Assembly (NCBI GenBank): GCA_021772055.1
Contig: JAETNR010000004.1
Coordinates: 89,424 to 153,423 of the forward strand
Length of the DNA stretch: 64,000 bases
Source: Blautia sp.
Lineage (GTDB): Bacteria; Bacillota; Clostridia; Lachnospirales; Lachnospiraceae
Direction of reading: 5' to 3'
A program made the position numbers and the translations under genes. The notes under the pieces are model-generated. The model was not told the DNA's origin, searched no databases, and saw only the letters and a program-made list of their open reading frames with translations. Shown one piece after another: positions 19,788 through 30,163 of this stretch; position 1 is the stretch's first letter, and each line of letters starts with the position of its first letter.

Positions 19788-21146
19788 GTGAGAGACCGCA
19801 TTTTTTCCGACAAACGATTTAACAGACAGCTTTTCAGGCTGGCTATGCCCATTGTGATTCAGAGCCTTATGCTTGCATCTGTAGCGGCAGCCGATGCTTT
19901 TATGCTGGGAGGCGTGGATCAGAATTCCATGTCTGCCGTTTCTCTGGCATCGCAGATCCAGTTTATTCAGAATATGGCAATTTCAGCTATTGTGGCTGCT
20001 GCAGCTATTTTAGGCGCGCAGTACTGGGGGAAAGGCGACCGGGACACGATTGGAAAGATATTTTGCCTGTGTATCCGTATTTGTTTTTTGCTTTCCTTCG
20101 TTTTTTTTATAGGATGCGTTTTTTTTCCGCGTTATCTGATGTTTCTGTTTACCAATGAAGAAACGCTGATCGCTATCGGGATCCGCTATCTTCGGATTGC
20201 AGGATGGTCTTATTTGCTGACCGGGATTTCCCAGTGTTATCTTACGATCCTGAAAGTAACAGATCACACGGCAGATTCCGCAAAGATCAGTACTGCTGCA
20301 GTTCTCATCAATATTGTATTAAATGCGGTTCTGATCTTCGGACTTTTTGGAGTAACGGCTATGGGGGTTCAGGGTGCTGCCGTTGCCACACTGACAGCAC
20401 GTGCGATTGAGCTTATCTGGTGTATCCTGCTGTCGTTAAAAAAAGGCTATATCCGTCTGAACCTGGGGGGACTTCTGAAGCGCTATCCTTTGCTGACAAA
20501 AGACTTTACCCGCTGTTTCCTGCCGCTTTTGGGTGCGTCACTTCTGTGGGGAATCGGGTTTACCTCTTATACCGCGTTCATGGGACATATGGGGACTGAC
20601 GCAGCCGCTGCCAACTCCATCGCATCGGTTGTCCGTGACCTTGTATGCTGTATGTGCAACGGTATTTCCAGCGGCGGAGGCATTCTGGTGGGGAATGAAC
20701 TTGGAGCGGGCAATCTGGAACGGGGAAAACTGTACGGTGACCGTCTGATGAAGATCAGCTTTCTTTTAGGGCTCGCATCTACGGCGATCATGTTTGCGGT
20801 AACGCCCCTGCTCCTTAAGGCAGTCAGGCTGACGGATCAGGCACAGAAATATCTGCTGGGGATGATGTGTGTCATGGCTGTTTATATGATCGGCCGTACG
20901 GTCAATACAGTGATTATCAACGGTATTTTCGCCGCAGGGGGAGATACGATGTTTGATATGTACAGCCTTGTTGTTACCATGTGGATGCTGGCAGTTCCGC
21001 TGGCTGCCCTGGGCTGCTTTGTGTTCCACTGGCCTGTGATAGTAGTATATGCATGTACCTGCCTCGATGAGGTCGGTAAAATTCCCTGGGTAATGCATCA
21101 TTACAAGAAATACAAATGGGTGAAGGACCTGACGAGAGAAATGTAA
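19788..21146 (+). CDS. MATE family efflux transporter
   Basis: 452 aa; ~12 TM; LFRLAMPIVIQSLMLASVAAADAFMLGGVDQNSMSAVSLASQI. Confidence 0.92.
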   Translation: MRDRIFSDKRFNRQLFRLAMPIVIQSLMLASVAAADAFMLGGVDQNSMSAVSLASQIQFIQNMAISAIVAAAAILGAQYWGKGDRDTIGKIFCLCIRICFLLSFVFFIGCVFFPRYLMFLFTNEETLIAIGIRYLRIAGWSYLLTGISQCYLTILKVTDHTADSAKISTAAVLINIVLNAVLIFGLFGVTAMGVQGAAVATLTARAIELIWCILLSLKKGYIRLNLGGLLKRYPLLTKDFTRCFLPLLGASLLWGIGFTSYTAFMGHMGTDAAAANSIASVVRDLVCCMCNGISSGGGILVGNELGAGNLERGKLYGDRLMKISFLLGLASTAIMFAVTPLLLKAVRLTDQAQKYLLGMMCVMAVYMIGRTVNTVIINGIFAAGGDTMFDMYSLVVTMWMLAVPLAALGCFVFHWPVIVVYACTCLDEVGKIPWVMHHYKKYKWVKDLTREM

Positions 21147-21167
21147 AATAGCAATAAGACGAGTTGT

Positions 21168-21214
21168 AAAATCCCGGCAGAGCTGCTGTGAGCGGCTGAT
21201 CTGCCGGGATTTTT
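21168..21214 (+). terminator. intrinsic terminator after MATE gene
   Basis: aaatcccggcaga...tctgccgggattttt. Confidence 0.85.
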
Positions 21215-21453
21215 GTCGGGCCGGGAAGTGACTGCCCCAATATTTGAAACCATATTTCAGAAAATATGTCGAAAAAAGTCAAAATATGTAAAAAATGCAC
21301 AATAAAGGCGGCGAAAACATTTTGGATGCGTGATTTTCGTATACAATAATAATAAAAAAAGGAAAAAAGAGGGTAAAATTATTGTAAAAAATGTTCACTA
21401 TTCTGGTAGAGTATGGTATAATGTTGTAATCATAACATACAAGAGGTGATTGC

Positions 21454-22731
21454 ATGATCAAGAAAGAAATGATTGCCATGCTTTTAGCCGGAGGACAAGG
21501 AAGCCGGCTGGGAGTTCTGACAGAAAAAGTGGCTAAACCGGCAGTCGCTTTCGGCGGAAAATATCGTATTATAGACTTCCCCTTAAGTAATTGCATCAAT
21601 TCAGGCATAGATACGGTAGGTGTTTTAACGCAATATCAGCCATTGCGCCTCAATACACACATAGGGATCGGTATTCCGTGGGACCTGGACAGAAATGAAG
21701 GCGGTGTAACCGTACTTCCTCCTTATGAGAAGAGCTCCAATAGCGAATGGTATACGGGAACCGCCAATGCAATTTACCAGAACCTGGATTATATGGAACA
21801 GTACAATCCGGATTATGTCCTGATACTTTCCGGAGACCATATTTATAAAATGGATTACGAAGTGATGCTGGATTTTCATAAGGCGAATAAGGCAGACATT
21901 ACCATTGCATGTATGCCCGTTCCAATGGAAGAAGCCAGCCGTTTCGGCATCATGGTAACAGATGAGACCAGCCGCATTTTAGAATTTGAAGAAAAGCCTG
22001 AGAAGCCGAGCAGTAATCTGGCTTCCATGGGAATTTATATTTTTAGCTGGCGTGTTCTGAAAGAGGCCCTGATCGCCTTGAAAGACCAGAGCAACTGTGA
22101 CTTTGGCAAACATATCCTTCCTTATTGTAAGGAACATGGGCAGAACCTTTTTGCATATGAGTACAATGGCTACTGGAAGGATGTGGGGACCCTGGGCTCC
22201 TATTGGGAAGCCAATATGGAACTGATCGACATTATTCCGGAATTTAATTTATATGAAGAATTCTGGAGAATCTATACAAAAGGAGATATTATTCCTCCCC
22301 AGTATATTTCTAATGAGGCTGTGACAGACAGATGCCTTATTGGAGAAGGTGCTGAAGTTTACGGTGAAGTGCGCAACTCCGTGATAGGTCCCAATGTTGT
22401 CATTGGAAAAGGCAGTATTGTGAGAGATTCCATTATCATGAGAAACTCCGTGGTAGGAGAGAACGTTGTAATGGACAAGGCCATCGTTGCAGAGGATGTT
22501 GTAATTGGCAACCAGGTTGTCCTCGGATGCGGTGAGGAAGCCCCCAATGTGTTGAAGCCGGCAGTATATGCTTTCGGCATTGCGACGATCGGAGAGAAGA
22601 GCGTGATTCCCGACAATGTAAGAATCGGCAAAAATACGGCCATATCCGGTGTGACGACTCCTGCGGACTATCCGGGGGGAATGCTGCCAAGCGGACAGGT
22701 AATTGCGGTAAAGGACGGTGATGAGGCATGA
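21454..22731 (+). CDS. glgC: glucose-1-phosphate adenylyltransferase catalytic subunit
   Basis: [69 protein letters not shown]. Confidence 0.96.
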   Translation: MIKKEMIAMLLAGGQGSRLGVLTEKVAKPAVAFGGKYRIIDFPLSNCINSGIDTVGVLTQYQPLRLNTHIGIGIPWDLDRNEGGVTVLPPYEKSSNSEWYTGTANAIYQNLDYMEQYNPDYVLILSGDHIYKMDYEVMLDFHKANKADITIACMPVPMEEASRFGIMVTDETSRILEFEEKPEKPSSNLASMGIYIFSWRVLKEALIALKDQSNCDFGKHILPYCKEHGQNLFAYEYNGYWKDVGTLGSYWEANMELIDIIPEFNLYEEFWRIYTKGDIIPPQYISNEAVTDRCLIGEGAEVYGEVRNSVIGPNVVIGKGSIVRDSIIMRNSVVGENVVMDKAIVAEDVVIGNQVVLGCGEEAPNVLKPAVYAFGIATIGEKSVIPDNVRIGKNTAISGVTTPADYPGGMLPSGQVIAVKDGDEA

Positions 22732-23846
22732 GAGCAATCGGAATTATTTTGGCAGGCGGCAATAATAACCGTATGAGGGAGCTATCCAACAAGAGAGCAA
22801 TCGCAGCGATGCCTGTGGGAGGAAGCTACAGAAGCATTGATTTTGCATTGAGCAACATGGCCAATTCTCATATCCAGAAGGTTGCCGTGCTGACACAATA
22901 CAATGCCCGTTCCCTGAATGAGCATTTAAGCTCTTCCAAATGGTGGGATTTCGGCAGAAAACAGGGAGGACTCTTTGTCTTCACCCCTACGATTACCAAA
23001 GAAAACAGCCTGTGGTATCAGGGGACTGCAGATGCAATCTACCAGAACCTGAACTTTTTGAAGAACAGCCATGAACCCTATGCGGTAATCGCTTCCGGCG
23101 ACTGTGTTTATAAACTGGACTATAACAAAGTTCTGGAATACCACATTGCCAAAAGAGCAGACATTACCGTGGTATGTACCACCTGTAAAGATCAGAACGA
23201 AGTAGAACGTTTCGGCGTGCTTCGGATGAATGAGGACAACAGGATCGAAGAATTTGAAGAAAAGCCTATTGTTTCCGCTTATAATACGATCTCGGCAGGA
23301 ATTTATGTGATCCGCAGAAGACAGCTTATTGAAATGATCGAGCGGGCTGCCATGGAGGGCAGAAATGATTTTGTAAGGGATATTCTGATCCGCTACAAAA
23401 ATCTAAAGAGAATTTACGGTTATAAGATTGACAGCTACTGGAATAATATCTCCACTGCAGAAGCATATTTTAAAACCAATATGGATTTCCTGAAGCCGGA
23501 GATCCGGAATTATTTCTTCAAACAGGAACCTTCTATTAAGACCAAGATTGACGATCTACCGCCCGCGAAATACAATCCCGGCGCTGCGGTGAAAAACAGT
23601 CTGATCTCCAGCGGATGTATTATTAATGGTGTTGTGGAGAATTCTGTTCTGTTTAAAGATGTATTTATAGGCAATAATTGCGTGATTAAAAATTCGGTAA
23701 TTCTCAACAATGTTTATATAGGTGATAATACTCATATTGAGAATTGCATTGTAGAAAGCCGGGATACGATCAAAGCTAATTCGTATTACCGTGGCGACGG
23801 CGAAATTAAGATTGTTGTGGAAAAAAACGAGCGCTACAGCATATAG
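22728..23846 (+). CDS. glgD: glucose-1-phosphate adenylyltransferase subunit GlgD
   Basis: 372 aa, overlapping glgC by 4 bp; divergent N-terminus [37 protein letters not shown]. Confidence 0.94.
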   Translation: MRAIGIILAGGNNNRMRELSNKRAIAAMPVGGSYRSIDFALSNMANSHIQKVAVLTQYNARSLNEHLSSSKWWDFGRKQGGLFVFTPTITKENSLWYQGTADAIYQNLNFLKNSHEPYAVIASGDCVYKLDYNKVLEYHIAKRADITVVCTTCKDQNEVERFGVLRMNEDNRIEEFEEKPIVSAYNTISAGIYVIRRRQLIEMIERAAMEGRNDFVRDILIRYKNLKRIYGYKIDSYWNNISTAEAYFKTNMDFLKPEIRNYFFKQEPSIKTKIDDLPPAKYNPGAAVKNSLISSGCIINGVVENSVLFKDVFIGNNCVIKNSVILNNVYIGDNTHIENCIVESRDTIKANSYYRGDGEIKIVVEKNERYSI

Positions 23847-23885
23847 CTTTGGAATAGTGGCGAAAAAGGAAAGGGGAAAGCAAGG

Positions 23886-24167
23886 ATGAACATAACTGAT
23901 GTACGCGTGAGAAAAGTTGCAAAAGAGGGAAAGATGAAGGCTGTTGTTTCGATTACCATTGATGAGGAGTTTGTAGTACACGACATCAAGGTGATTGAAG
24001 GGGAAAAAGGCCTCTTTATTGCGATGCCCAGCCGTAAGGCAACGGATGGAGAATATCGCGATATCGCGCATCCAATCAATTCTGCTACAAGAGACCGGAT
24101 CCAGACCATAATTCTGGAGAAATACCAGGAAGTCATGGCAGAAGAACCGGAAGCGGCTGCGGAGTGA
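23886..24167 (+). CDS. spoVG: septation regulator SpoVG
   Basis: [11 protein letters not shown]...[35 protein letters not shown]...[16 protein letters not shown]. Confidence 0.97.
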   Translation: MNITDVRVRKVAKEGKMKAVVSITIDEEFVVHDIKVIEGEKGLFIAMPSRKATDGEYRDIAHPINSATRDRIQTIILEKYQEVMAEEPEAAAE

Positions 24168-24218
24168 TCCGTATTTTCCGTCTGCAGGAAGAAACGCAGC
24201 ATTTTATGATAAGTGTCA

Positions 24219-24254
24219 AATACGGTGTCCCGGGGTATGGGACACCGTATTTTA
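24219..24254 (+). terminator. terminator after spoVG
   Basis: aatacggtgtcccggggtatgggacaccgtatttta. Confidence 0.8.
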
Positions 24255-24262
24255 TTGGTAAA

Positions 24263-24279
24263 TGTTACATACTTGTTAC
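24263..24279 (+). promoter_or_regulatory. candidate WalR (YycF) box
   Basis: TGTTAC-atact-TGTTAC matches TGTWAH-N5-TGTWAH; lies just upstream of TTGATT(24297)-N18-TATACT(24321) promoter. Confidence 0.65.
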
Positions 24280-24363
24280 AAAATATAAATAAAATATTGA
24301 TTTTTTAATATAGTATGTGTTATACTTAACCTGCGGAAAATCATAACATTCTGGAGGTTATTT

Positions 24364-25656
24364 ATGAAGATAAAGAGAATTCTTTCACTGTTGCTTGCCG
24401 GTGTTTTGACTGTTTCCATTGGGACTTCTGCATGGGCTTCCACAGAAGATGAAATCGCTTATGCGAGGGAACAGAAGCAGCAGGCGGAAAACGGACTTGC
24501 ACAGACCGAGGCATCCATTAGCAGCCTGGAAGGCAAGAAACAGGAGCTGGAAAGCTATCTGGCGAATCTGGATGCCCAATATCAGGAATTAACGAACAGT
24601 CTGGCAGAGCTTGATGCAGAAGCATCCGCAAAGAAGAAAGAACTGAAGCAGGTAAAAAAAGATTTGGAGAAAGCCCGTAAGACTGCCCAGAAGCAGTACG
24701 AAGCTATGAAGCTGCGGATAGTTTATATGTATGAGAATGGTGGAGGCACCATGCTGGAACGGCTGCTATCTGCCAAAAGCATTGCGGATTTTTTGAATCA
24801 GGCGGAAAATGTATCGCAGCTTTCCCAATATGACAGAGACATGCTGAGAAAATATGAGGAAATCCGGGAAAACGTCAAAGAACAGGAACAGCAGGTGATT
24901 GAGGAAGCCAATGCCATAAAGGCGCTTCAGGAAGAAAAAACAGCGAAGCAGCAGGAAGTGCAGGCAATGGCGGAAAGCACAAGCGCGGATATTACTACAT
25001 ATGTGAATGAAATCAGCGCTACAAGAGCAGAAGCCAGTGCTTTGATGGCAGAAATCAATCAGGCGGACAACAATATTTCTGCACTGCTGGAGCAGGCAGA
25101 AGCAGAAAAAGCCGCAGCGGCCGCAGCAGCAGAAGCGGAGAGAGCAGCGGCAGAGGCAGAAAGAGAAGCTGCCCAGGAAGTTCCGGAAGAGGAGGAAAGC
25201 CAGAGCATGGCCGAATATGACCCGGAAACAGATACCACAGAATCCTCCAGCAGTTCCACAAGCAGTGCAATCATTGTGGAAGAAGAGGATGACGAGGATG
25301 AGGAACGTTACAGAGATTCCTACGATGGCAGCACAGGCGGGGATGCCTGGGAGGAAACCTCTTCCGGCTCCGCTCAGGGAACCTATCTTGGAAATTTCCG
25401 TCTTACCGGCTACTGTAACTGCGCACAGTGCTGCGGAACTGCCGGAAATGCAACTGCCAGCGGTGTGATGCCTACCTCCGGCCATACAGTTGCCATGGCA
25501 GGAGTACCTTTCGGAACCCAGCTTTCCATCAATGGTACTATTTATACAGTAGAAGATTTGGGAACACCCTATGGTCATGTTGATATTTATTTTGACAGCC
25601 ATGAGGCAGCTTTGAGCTTCGGTTCCCAGTACGCAGATGTGTATCAGGTAAATTAA
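24364..25656 (+). CDS. secreted coiled-coil (CwlO/PcsB-like N-terminal) protein with C-terminal 3D domain
   Basis: Signal peptide; long coiled coil; FRLTGYCNCAQCCGTAGNATASGVMPTSGHTVAM...GHVDIYFDSHEAALSFG. Confidence 0.9.
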   Translation: MKIKRILSLLLAGVLTVSIGTSAWASTEDEIAYAREQKQQAENGLAQTEASISSLEGKKQELESYLANLDAQYQELTNSLAELDAEASAKKKELKQVKKDLEKARKTAQKQYEAMKLRIVYMYENGGGTMLERLLSAKSIADFLNQAENVSQLSQYDRDMLRKYEEIRENVKEQEQQVIEEANAIKALQEEKTAKQQEVQAMAESTSADITTYVNEISATRAEASALMAEINQADNNISALLEQAEAEKAAAAAAAEAERAAAEAEREAAQEVPEEEESQSMAEYDPETDTTESSSSSTSSAIIVEEEDDEDEERYRDSYDGSTGGDAWEETSSGSAQGTYLGNFRLTGYCNCAQCCGTAGNATASGVMPTSGHTVAMAGVPFGTQLSINGTIYTVEDLGTPYGHVDIYFDSHEAALSFGSQYADVYQVN

Positions 25657-25681
25657 AGAGAGACGGGGAAATCCGGCAAAC

Positions 25682-25712
25682 AAAAAAGATGGCTGTCACA
25701 GCCATCTTTTTT
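25682..25712. terminator. bidirectional terminator between convergent genes
   Basis: aaaaaagatggctgtcacagccatctttttt. Confidence 0.9.
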
Positions 25713-25757
25713 GTTTGCTGTAAACTGCAGCCCGGCAGGAGGACAATCTGATGAAGG

Positions 25758-27875
25758 TCAGCAGCACACCGAGCGCTGAGGAAATTCCTTGCTGATAATC
25801 TCTGCCTCCATGGGCCTTTCAAAATAAAATCCCTGGATCATGGAAATACCCATATGATTGAGAAAATCCAGTTCATCCTGCATTTCCACCCCTTCTGCAC
25901 AAAGCTCCAGATCCATATTCTCGGAAAGTTCATGAAGGAACGAAACAACCACCTGATTATACTGATTCACAGGCAGACGGCTGGTATATTCCCGGTCTAC
26001 CTTGATCTGGCTGATGGGAAGCCCCTTCAGATAACGGAAGCCGGAATAGCCTGTACCAAAATCATCCAGTGCAACGCCGATTCCCAGATTGCGAAGCTCC
26101 TGGCAGAAATGGATTGCAGTTTCAAGGTTATTCAGGATCGAGGTTTCGGTGAGCTCCAGGGTCAGGTTGGAAGGATCAAGCCCGGAGGTCTCACACTGCT
26201 TTTTTACATATTGCACCAGGCTTGCGTCGGAAACCTGTTGGGCCGCAATGTTGGCGTGGACAACTACATGATTGCTGCCATTGTTCCACCTGGAACACTC
26301 CCGAATGGCTTTCTTCAGGACCCATCTTCCAATTGGGAGAATAAGCCCGGAATATTCCAGGGTCTGAATCATTTCCATCTGTCCGAGTCCGGGGAATGCC
26401 GGATTGCTGTATCGAAGCAGGGCCTCCGCCCCAATCCAGCGTGAAGTGCCGTTTTCGTGTTTTACAATAGGCTGGTAAACAACACGGAAATGCCGGAAAT
26501 CATGCTCAATATCCAGGCGCATTTCATTTTCCAGCTGGTATTGTTTGGAAAAATCAATGCTGTTCTGTTTGGCAAAAAAGCTGACATCGCGTTTATCTTC
26601 CCTGGAAATACGGTACAGGCAGAGATTGGCATTGCTGAGAAGCTCTTCTGCTGTGTGCCCGTGTTCAGGATACAGGAGAGCAGCGGTAAAGGTATCTACA
26701 TAAATAATGTGCCCATCCAGTTCTCTGGGCCTGCTCACAATGTGCTGAAATGGAGTAAGCTTCTCTAGCACTTTCTCTTTTTGGTGTTCTTTCAGATGAA
26801 TCAGGAACTCGTCCCCTCCGAAACGGTAAATTCCCAGTGCTTGGGGAAAATACAGCTTCAGCATATTTCCAAACTCTTTTAATACATGGTCGCCGAATTT
26901 GTGGCCGAACATTTCATTATAGGATTTGAACTTGCGGATATCCATATAAAGAATACAGCCCTTTGCATTCGGATCCTGAAGAACCGCATCCATTTCGGTC
27001 AGGAAAGAGCGCCTGTTCTTCAGACCTGTGAGGATATCGTAATAAAGCATATGATGGATCTTCTGCTCCTTTTCTTTTTGCTCTGTAATATCAAGAAGGG
27101 AGCCTGCAAGAAGAAGGGGCTTCCCCTGGGCATCGTGGAGGCCTTTTCCCTGACAGCGGACCCAGATGACCCTTCCGTCCCTGGTCTGCAGACGGAATTC
27201 CGCATACTGATCTTCCGAACTGCCGGAAAAAAAGGGAGTTATGGAATCCAGGAAAATCTGACGGTCCTCCATTACTACGAAAGAAAGCAGACGATCAAGG
27301 GCATCCGAAAAAGTGGGGGAATCCAAAGAGAGAACTTCCAGTGCTTTCGGGGAAAGAGTACAGGTATTCTCTGCAAAATTAAGCTGGAATATGTAGTCTG
27401 CTGCGCCTTCAAGAATGAGCTGATTTACGGATTGAGCGTGCTCAAGCTCACTGATGATCTGCTCCAGATGACGATCATATTCCCTGGTCGGCTCATAGTC
27501 AACGGAAAGGAAGCCTAAAAGATGATCAGAATCTCCGAAATGATACATATACGAAACCGCACTTAAGCACCCCTGCGCTGCATCAAGGGCTACATGGCAA
27601 TTTTCCCGGCTGGTATGGCCGGTTCTCAGGCGCTGGATTTCCTGCCGGAATACCATACGGCTTTTCTCCGGGAAAAAAGTTTCGAATTCCTCCATGGGAA
27701 TCCTGGCTGGCACCTCAGCTTTCTTATAATATAAAAGATCCGCCAGTTTTTTCGAAAGCCAGATTTTATTTTCTTTTAGATCCAGTAAGTAGATTTCTCC
27801 GATGGCATCGACTGAAAAATGAAAATTTTCATGCTCATTCACAAAGGAATTCCATTCAAAGTATTGTTTTTCCAT
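25758..27875 (-). CDS. PAS-GGDEF-EAL bifunctional c-di-GMP protein
   Basis: 705 aa; FGGDEFLIHL, GAEALLRYSN (EAL), ALDDFGTGYSGFRYL. Confidence 0.93.
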   Translation of the reverse strand: MEKQYFEWNSFVNEHENFHFSVDAIGEIYLLDLKENKIWLSKKLADLLYYKKAEVPARIPMEEFETFFPEKSRMVFRQEIQRLRTGHTSRENCHVALDAAQGCLSAVSYMYHFGDSDHLLGFLSVDYEPTREYDRHLEQIISELEHAQSVNQLILEGAADYIFQLNFAENTCTLSPKALEVLSLDSPTFSDALDRLLSFVVMEDRQIFLDSITPFFSGSSEDQYAEFRLQTRDGRVIWVRCQGKGLHDAQGKPLLLAGSLLDITEQKEKEQKIHHMLYYDILTGLKNRRSFLTEMDAVLQDPNAKGCILYMDIRKFKSYNEMFGHKFGDHVLKEFGNMLKLYFPQALGIYRFGGDEFLIHLKEHQKEKVLEKLTPFQHIVSRPRELDGHIIYVDTFTAALLYPEHGHTAEELLSNANLCLYRISREDKRDVSFFAKQNSIDFSKQYQLENEMRLDIEHDFRHFRVVYQPIVKHENGTSRWIGAEALLRYSNPAFPGLGQMEMIQTLEYSGLILPIGRWVLKKAIRECSRWNNGSNHVVVHANIAAQQVSDASLVQYVKKQCETSGLDPSNLTLELTETSILNNLETAIHFCQELRNLGIGVALDDFGTGYSGFRYLKGLPISQIKVDREYTSRLPVNQYNQVVVSFLHELSENMDLELCAEGVEMQDELDFLNHMGISMIQGFYFERPMEAEIISKEFPQRSVCC

Positions 27876-28086
27876 AGGCTGCTGTCCTTTTTTTGTGCAT
27901 AATTCCCCACTATTATACTTTAACTATACTGCATTCTTTTTCGAAATACAATACGGCAATATGGATAAAAAAATCCGAAATAGCGAAAACTGTTTCGGTT
28001 ACAGAAATAAAAATTGTAATTCAGCCCCAAATCCATTATACTATTCATAATACACGTCTTTATTCCAGCGAAAACAGGAGGAGCCA

Positions 28087-29988
28087 ATGCGTACATTACA
28101 AAAAATAATCAGCAGATATATGTACCGGGTATCCGGGATTTTAGTAGTTTTGATATTGGGCTCTGTATTACTGGTTGAGGTTATAAATGAGCGTGAACTG
28201 GCCTGTGAAAGTGCTATGAGAACTTTTTCGCAGATGGAGCAGGTATTAGAAGAAAACCAGAAAGAGCTTGAGGAGATTCAGGAAGAATACAGGCAGACAT
28301 GTCTGCATAATGCGGAAGTAATTGCCCGTATTATAGAAGGTGCCCCTGAGGTATTGGAGGATGTAGAGGAATTAAAAAAAATTGCGGAATCTTTGGAGGT
28401 GGATGAAATCCATATTTTTGATTCCGCAGGCCGTATTTTTGCGGGAACGCATCCCCAGTATTATGATTATACATTTGATTCCGGTGAACAAATGATGTTT
28501 TTTAAGCCAATGTTGGAGGATAAAACATTAAAGCTTGTCCAGGATATCACCCCCAATACTGCTGAGGGAAAGCAGATGCAGTATTCTGCACTTTGGAGTA
28601 ATAACGGGGAGTTTATCGTTCAGGTAGGAATGGAGCCTGTGAATGTCATTAAGGTTACAAAAAAGAATGAGCTGTCTTATATTTTCTCTTTGTTCTGCGT
28701 GAATACGGAGATTAATTATTACGCGATCGACTGTGAAACAGGGGATGTTGCAGGCTGCTCTGCCCAGGAAATGATAGGACGTAATATTACCGAAATTGGT
28801 CTCAACCTGGAAGATATCAAAAACGGAGAAACCGGCTTTGACGCAAAAATCAACGGCAGGAATTCTTTTTGCGTATTTAAAAAAATAGGGGACAATTACA
28901 TTGGCCGGGTGGCCTTGGGCAGAAATCTTTACCGCCGGATTCCCATGACAATGTTTCTTCTTTTGGTCTGCCTGACCATGATCGCGCTTTTTCTGGCAAA
29001 TGCGGTCATACGTTATATGAACAGATATGTGGTGGATGAAATCCATGATGTGAACAAAAAACTGAAGGCAATTGCCAACGGGAGTCTTGAGGAGACGGTA
29101 GACAGCAGGGACAGCATTGAATTTTCGGAATTAAGCAACTACATTAACATGATGGTAAAAAGCCTGGTGGACAGCAAGAAAAAAATGTCCTATGTTCTGA
29201 GCAAAACGGATATGTATATTGGCGTGTACGAATATAACAGGCAAGTGGGAAAATTCCATTTCACGGATTATATTTCAAAAATACTGCCGCTGGATGGAAA
29301 GAAGATGGAAGAACTGTTTTCGGATGTGGAAAAATTCAGGAAATTTATCAGTGAAATACGTGCAAATCCCATACCGGACGAACCGGGAGTATACCAGGTA
29401 GGGGAACGGTATATCAGGCTGGAGGAAATAGAAGAAAATCAGGCGGTCCTGGGCGTTTTGGCTGATGTGACTGCTGAAATGATAAGACGCAGGAAGATTG
29501 AAGAGGAAAGAGATATTGATCAGCTGACAGGACTGTATAACAGACGGGGGCTGGATACACAGCTTGCTGTTTTGTTTGAGAATCCGGAACAGCTTGGATA
29601 CAGCGCCATGATCATGATAGATACCGATGATCTGAAAGAAATCAATGACACATACGGACATGAAATGGGAGACATTTATCTGAAAGAAATATCCAGGCTT
29701 TTTAAGCATTTCGGATCAAAAAGCAGCATCGTATCCAGGCAGGGAGGCGATGAGTTTGTACTATTTTTATATGCTTATGAAAGTGAGGAGTCACTTCATA
29801 AAGAAATCGAAGCCTTTACCGATCTTCAGGACCATAGTTTTACACAGCTTGGGGAGAAAGAAAGGGTTCCCCTGCGGTTTTCCTTTGGCTGCTGCTTCAC
29901 AGACGGAAGTACAGATTATCAGATGCTGTTAAAAGAGGCTGATAAAAAAATGTATTTGAATAAACTGAAGCGGAAAAGCAAATTTTAA
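28087..29988 (+). CDS. membrane diguanylate cyclase (extracytoplasmic sensor, HAMP-like, GGDEF)
   Basis: 633 aa; two TMs; IDTDDLKEINDTYGHEMGD, RQGGDEFVLFLY. Confidence 0.9.
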   Translation: MRTLQKIISRYMYRVSGILVVLILGSVLLVEVINERELACESAMRTFSQMEQVLEENQKELEEIQEEYRQTCLHNAEVIARIIEGAPEVLEDVEELKKIAESLEVDEIHIFDSAGRIFAGTHPQYYDYTFDSGEQMMFFKPMLEDKTLKLVQDITPNTAEGKQMQYSALWSNNGEFIVQVGMEPVNVIKVTKKNELSYIFSLFCVNTEINYYAIDCETGDVAGCSAQEMIGRNITEIGLNLEDIKNGETGFDAKINGRNSFCVFKKIGDNYIGRVALGRNLYRRIPMTMFLLLVCLTMIALFLANAVIRYMNRYVVDEIHDVNKKLKAIANGSLEETVDSRDSIEFSELSNYINMMVKSLVDSKKKMSYVLSKTDMYIGVYEYNRQVGKFHFTDYISKILPLDGKKMEELFSDVEKFRKFISEIRANPIPDEPGVYQVGERYIRLEEIEENQAVLGVLADVTAEMIRRRKIEEERDIDQLTGLYNRRGLDTQLAVLFENPEQLGYSAMIMIDTDDLKEINDTYGHEMGDIYLKEISRLFKHFGSKSSIVSRQGGDEFVLFLYAYESEESLHKEIEAFTDLQDHSFTQLGEKERVPLRFSFGCCFTDGSTDYQMLLKEADKKMYLNKLKRKSKF

Positions 29989-29999
29989 GGCAATTGGAG

Positions 30000-30029
30000 T
30001 TGACAACTTATTTCCTGCTGTAATATAAT
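30000..30029 (+). promoter_or_regulatory. promoter of opp operon
   Basis: TTGACA-N18-TATAAT. Confidence 0.75.
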
Positions 30030-30044
30030 AATGACTATGCAACG

Positions 30045-30080
30045 GGGCACTTTGGATTCTGTGAAAGTGTCCTTTTCTGT
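30045..30080 (+). promoter_or_regulatory. leader stem-loop with T tract in oppA 5' UTR (attenuator-like)
   Basis: gggcacttt-ggattctgtg-aaagtgtcc-ttttctgtt. Confidence 0.5.
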
Positions 30081-30163
30081 TAATAAGGAGTTTAGGATGG
30101 TAAAGTGGAACAGTAAAGCCCTTTGCCGGAATACGCCAAACCAAAGAAAGAGGAGGAAAAGAG

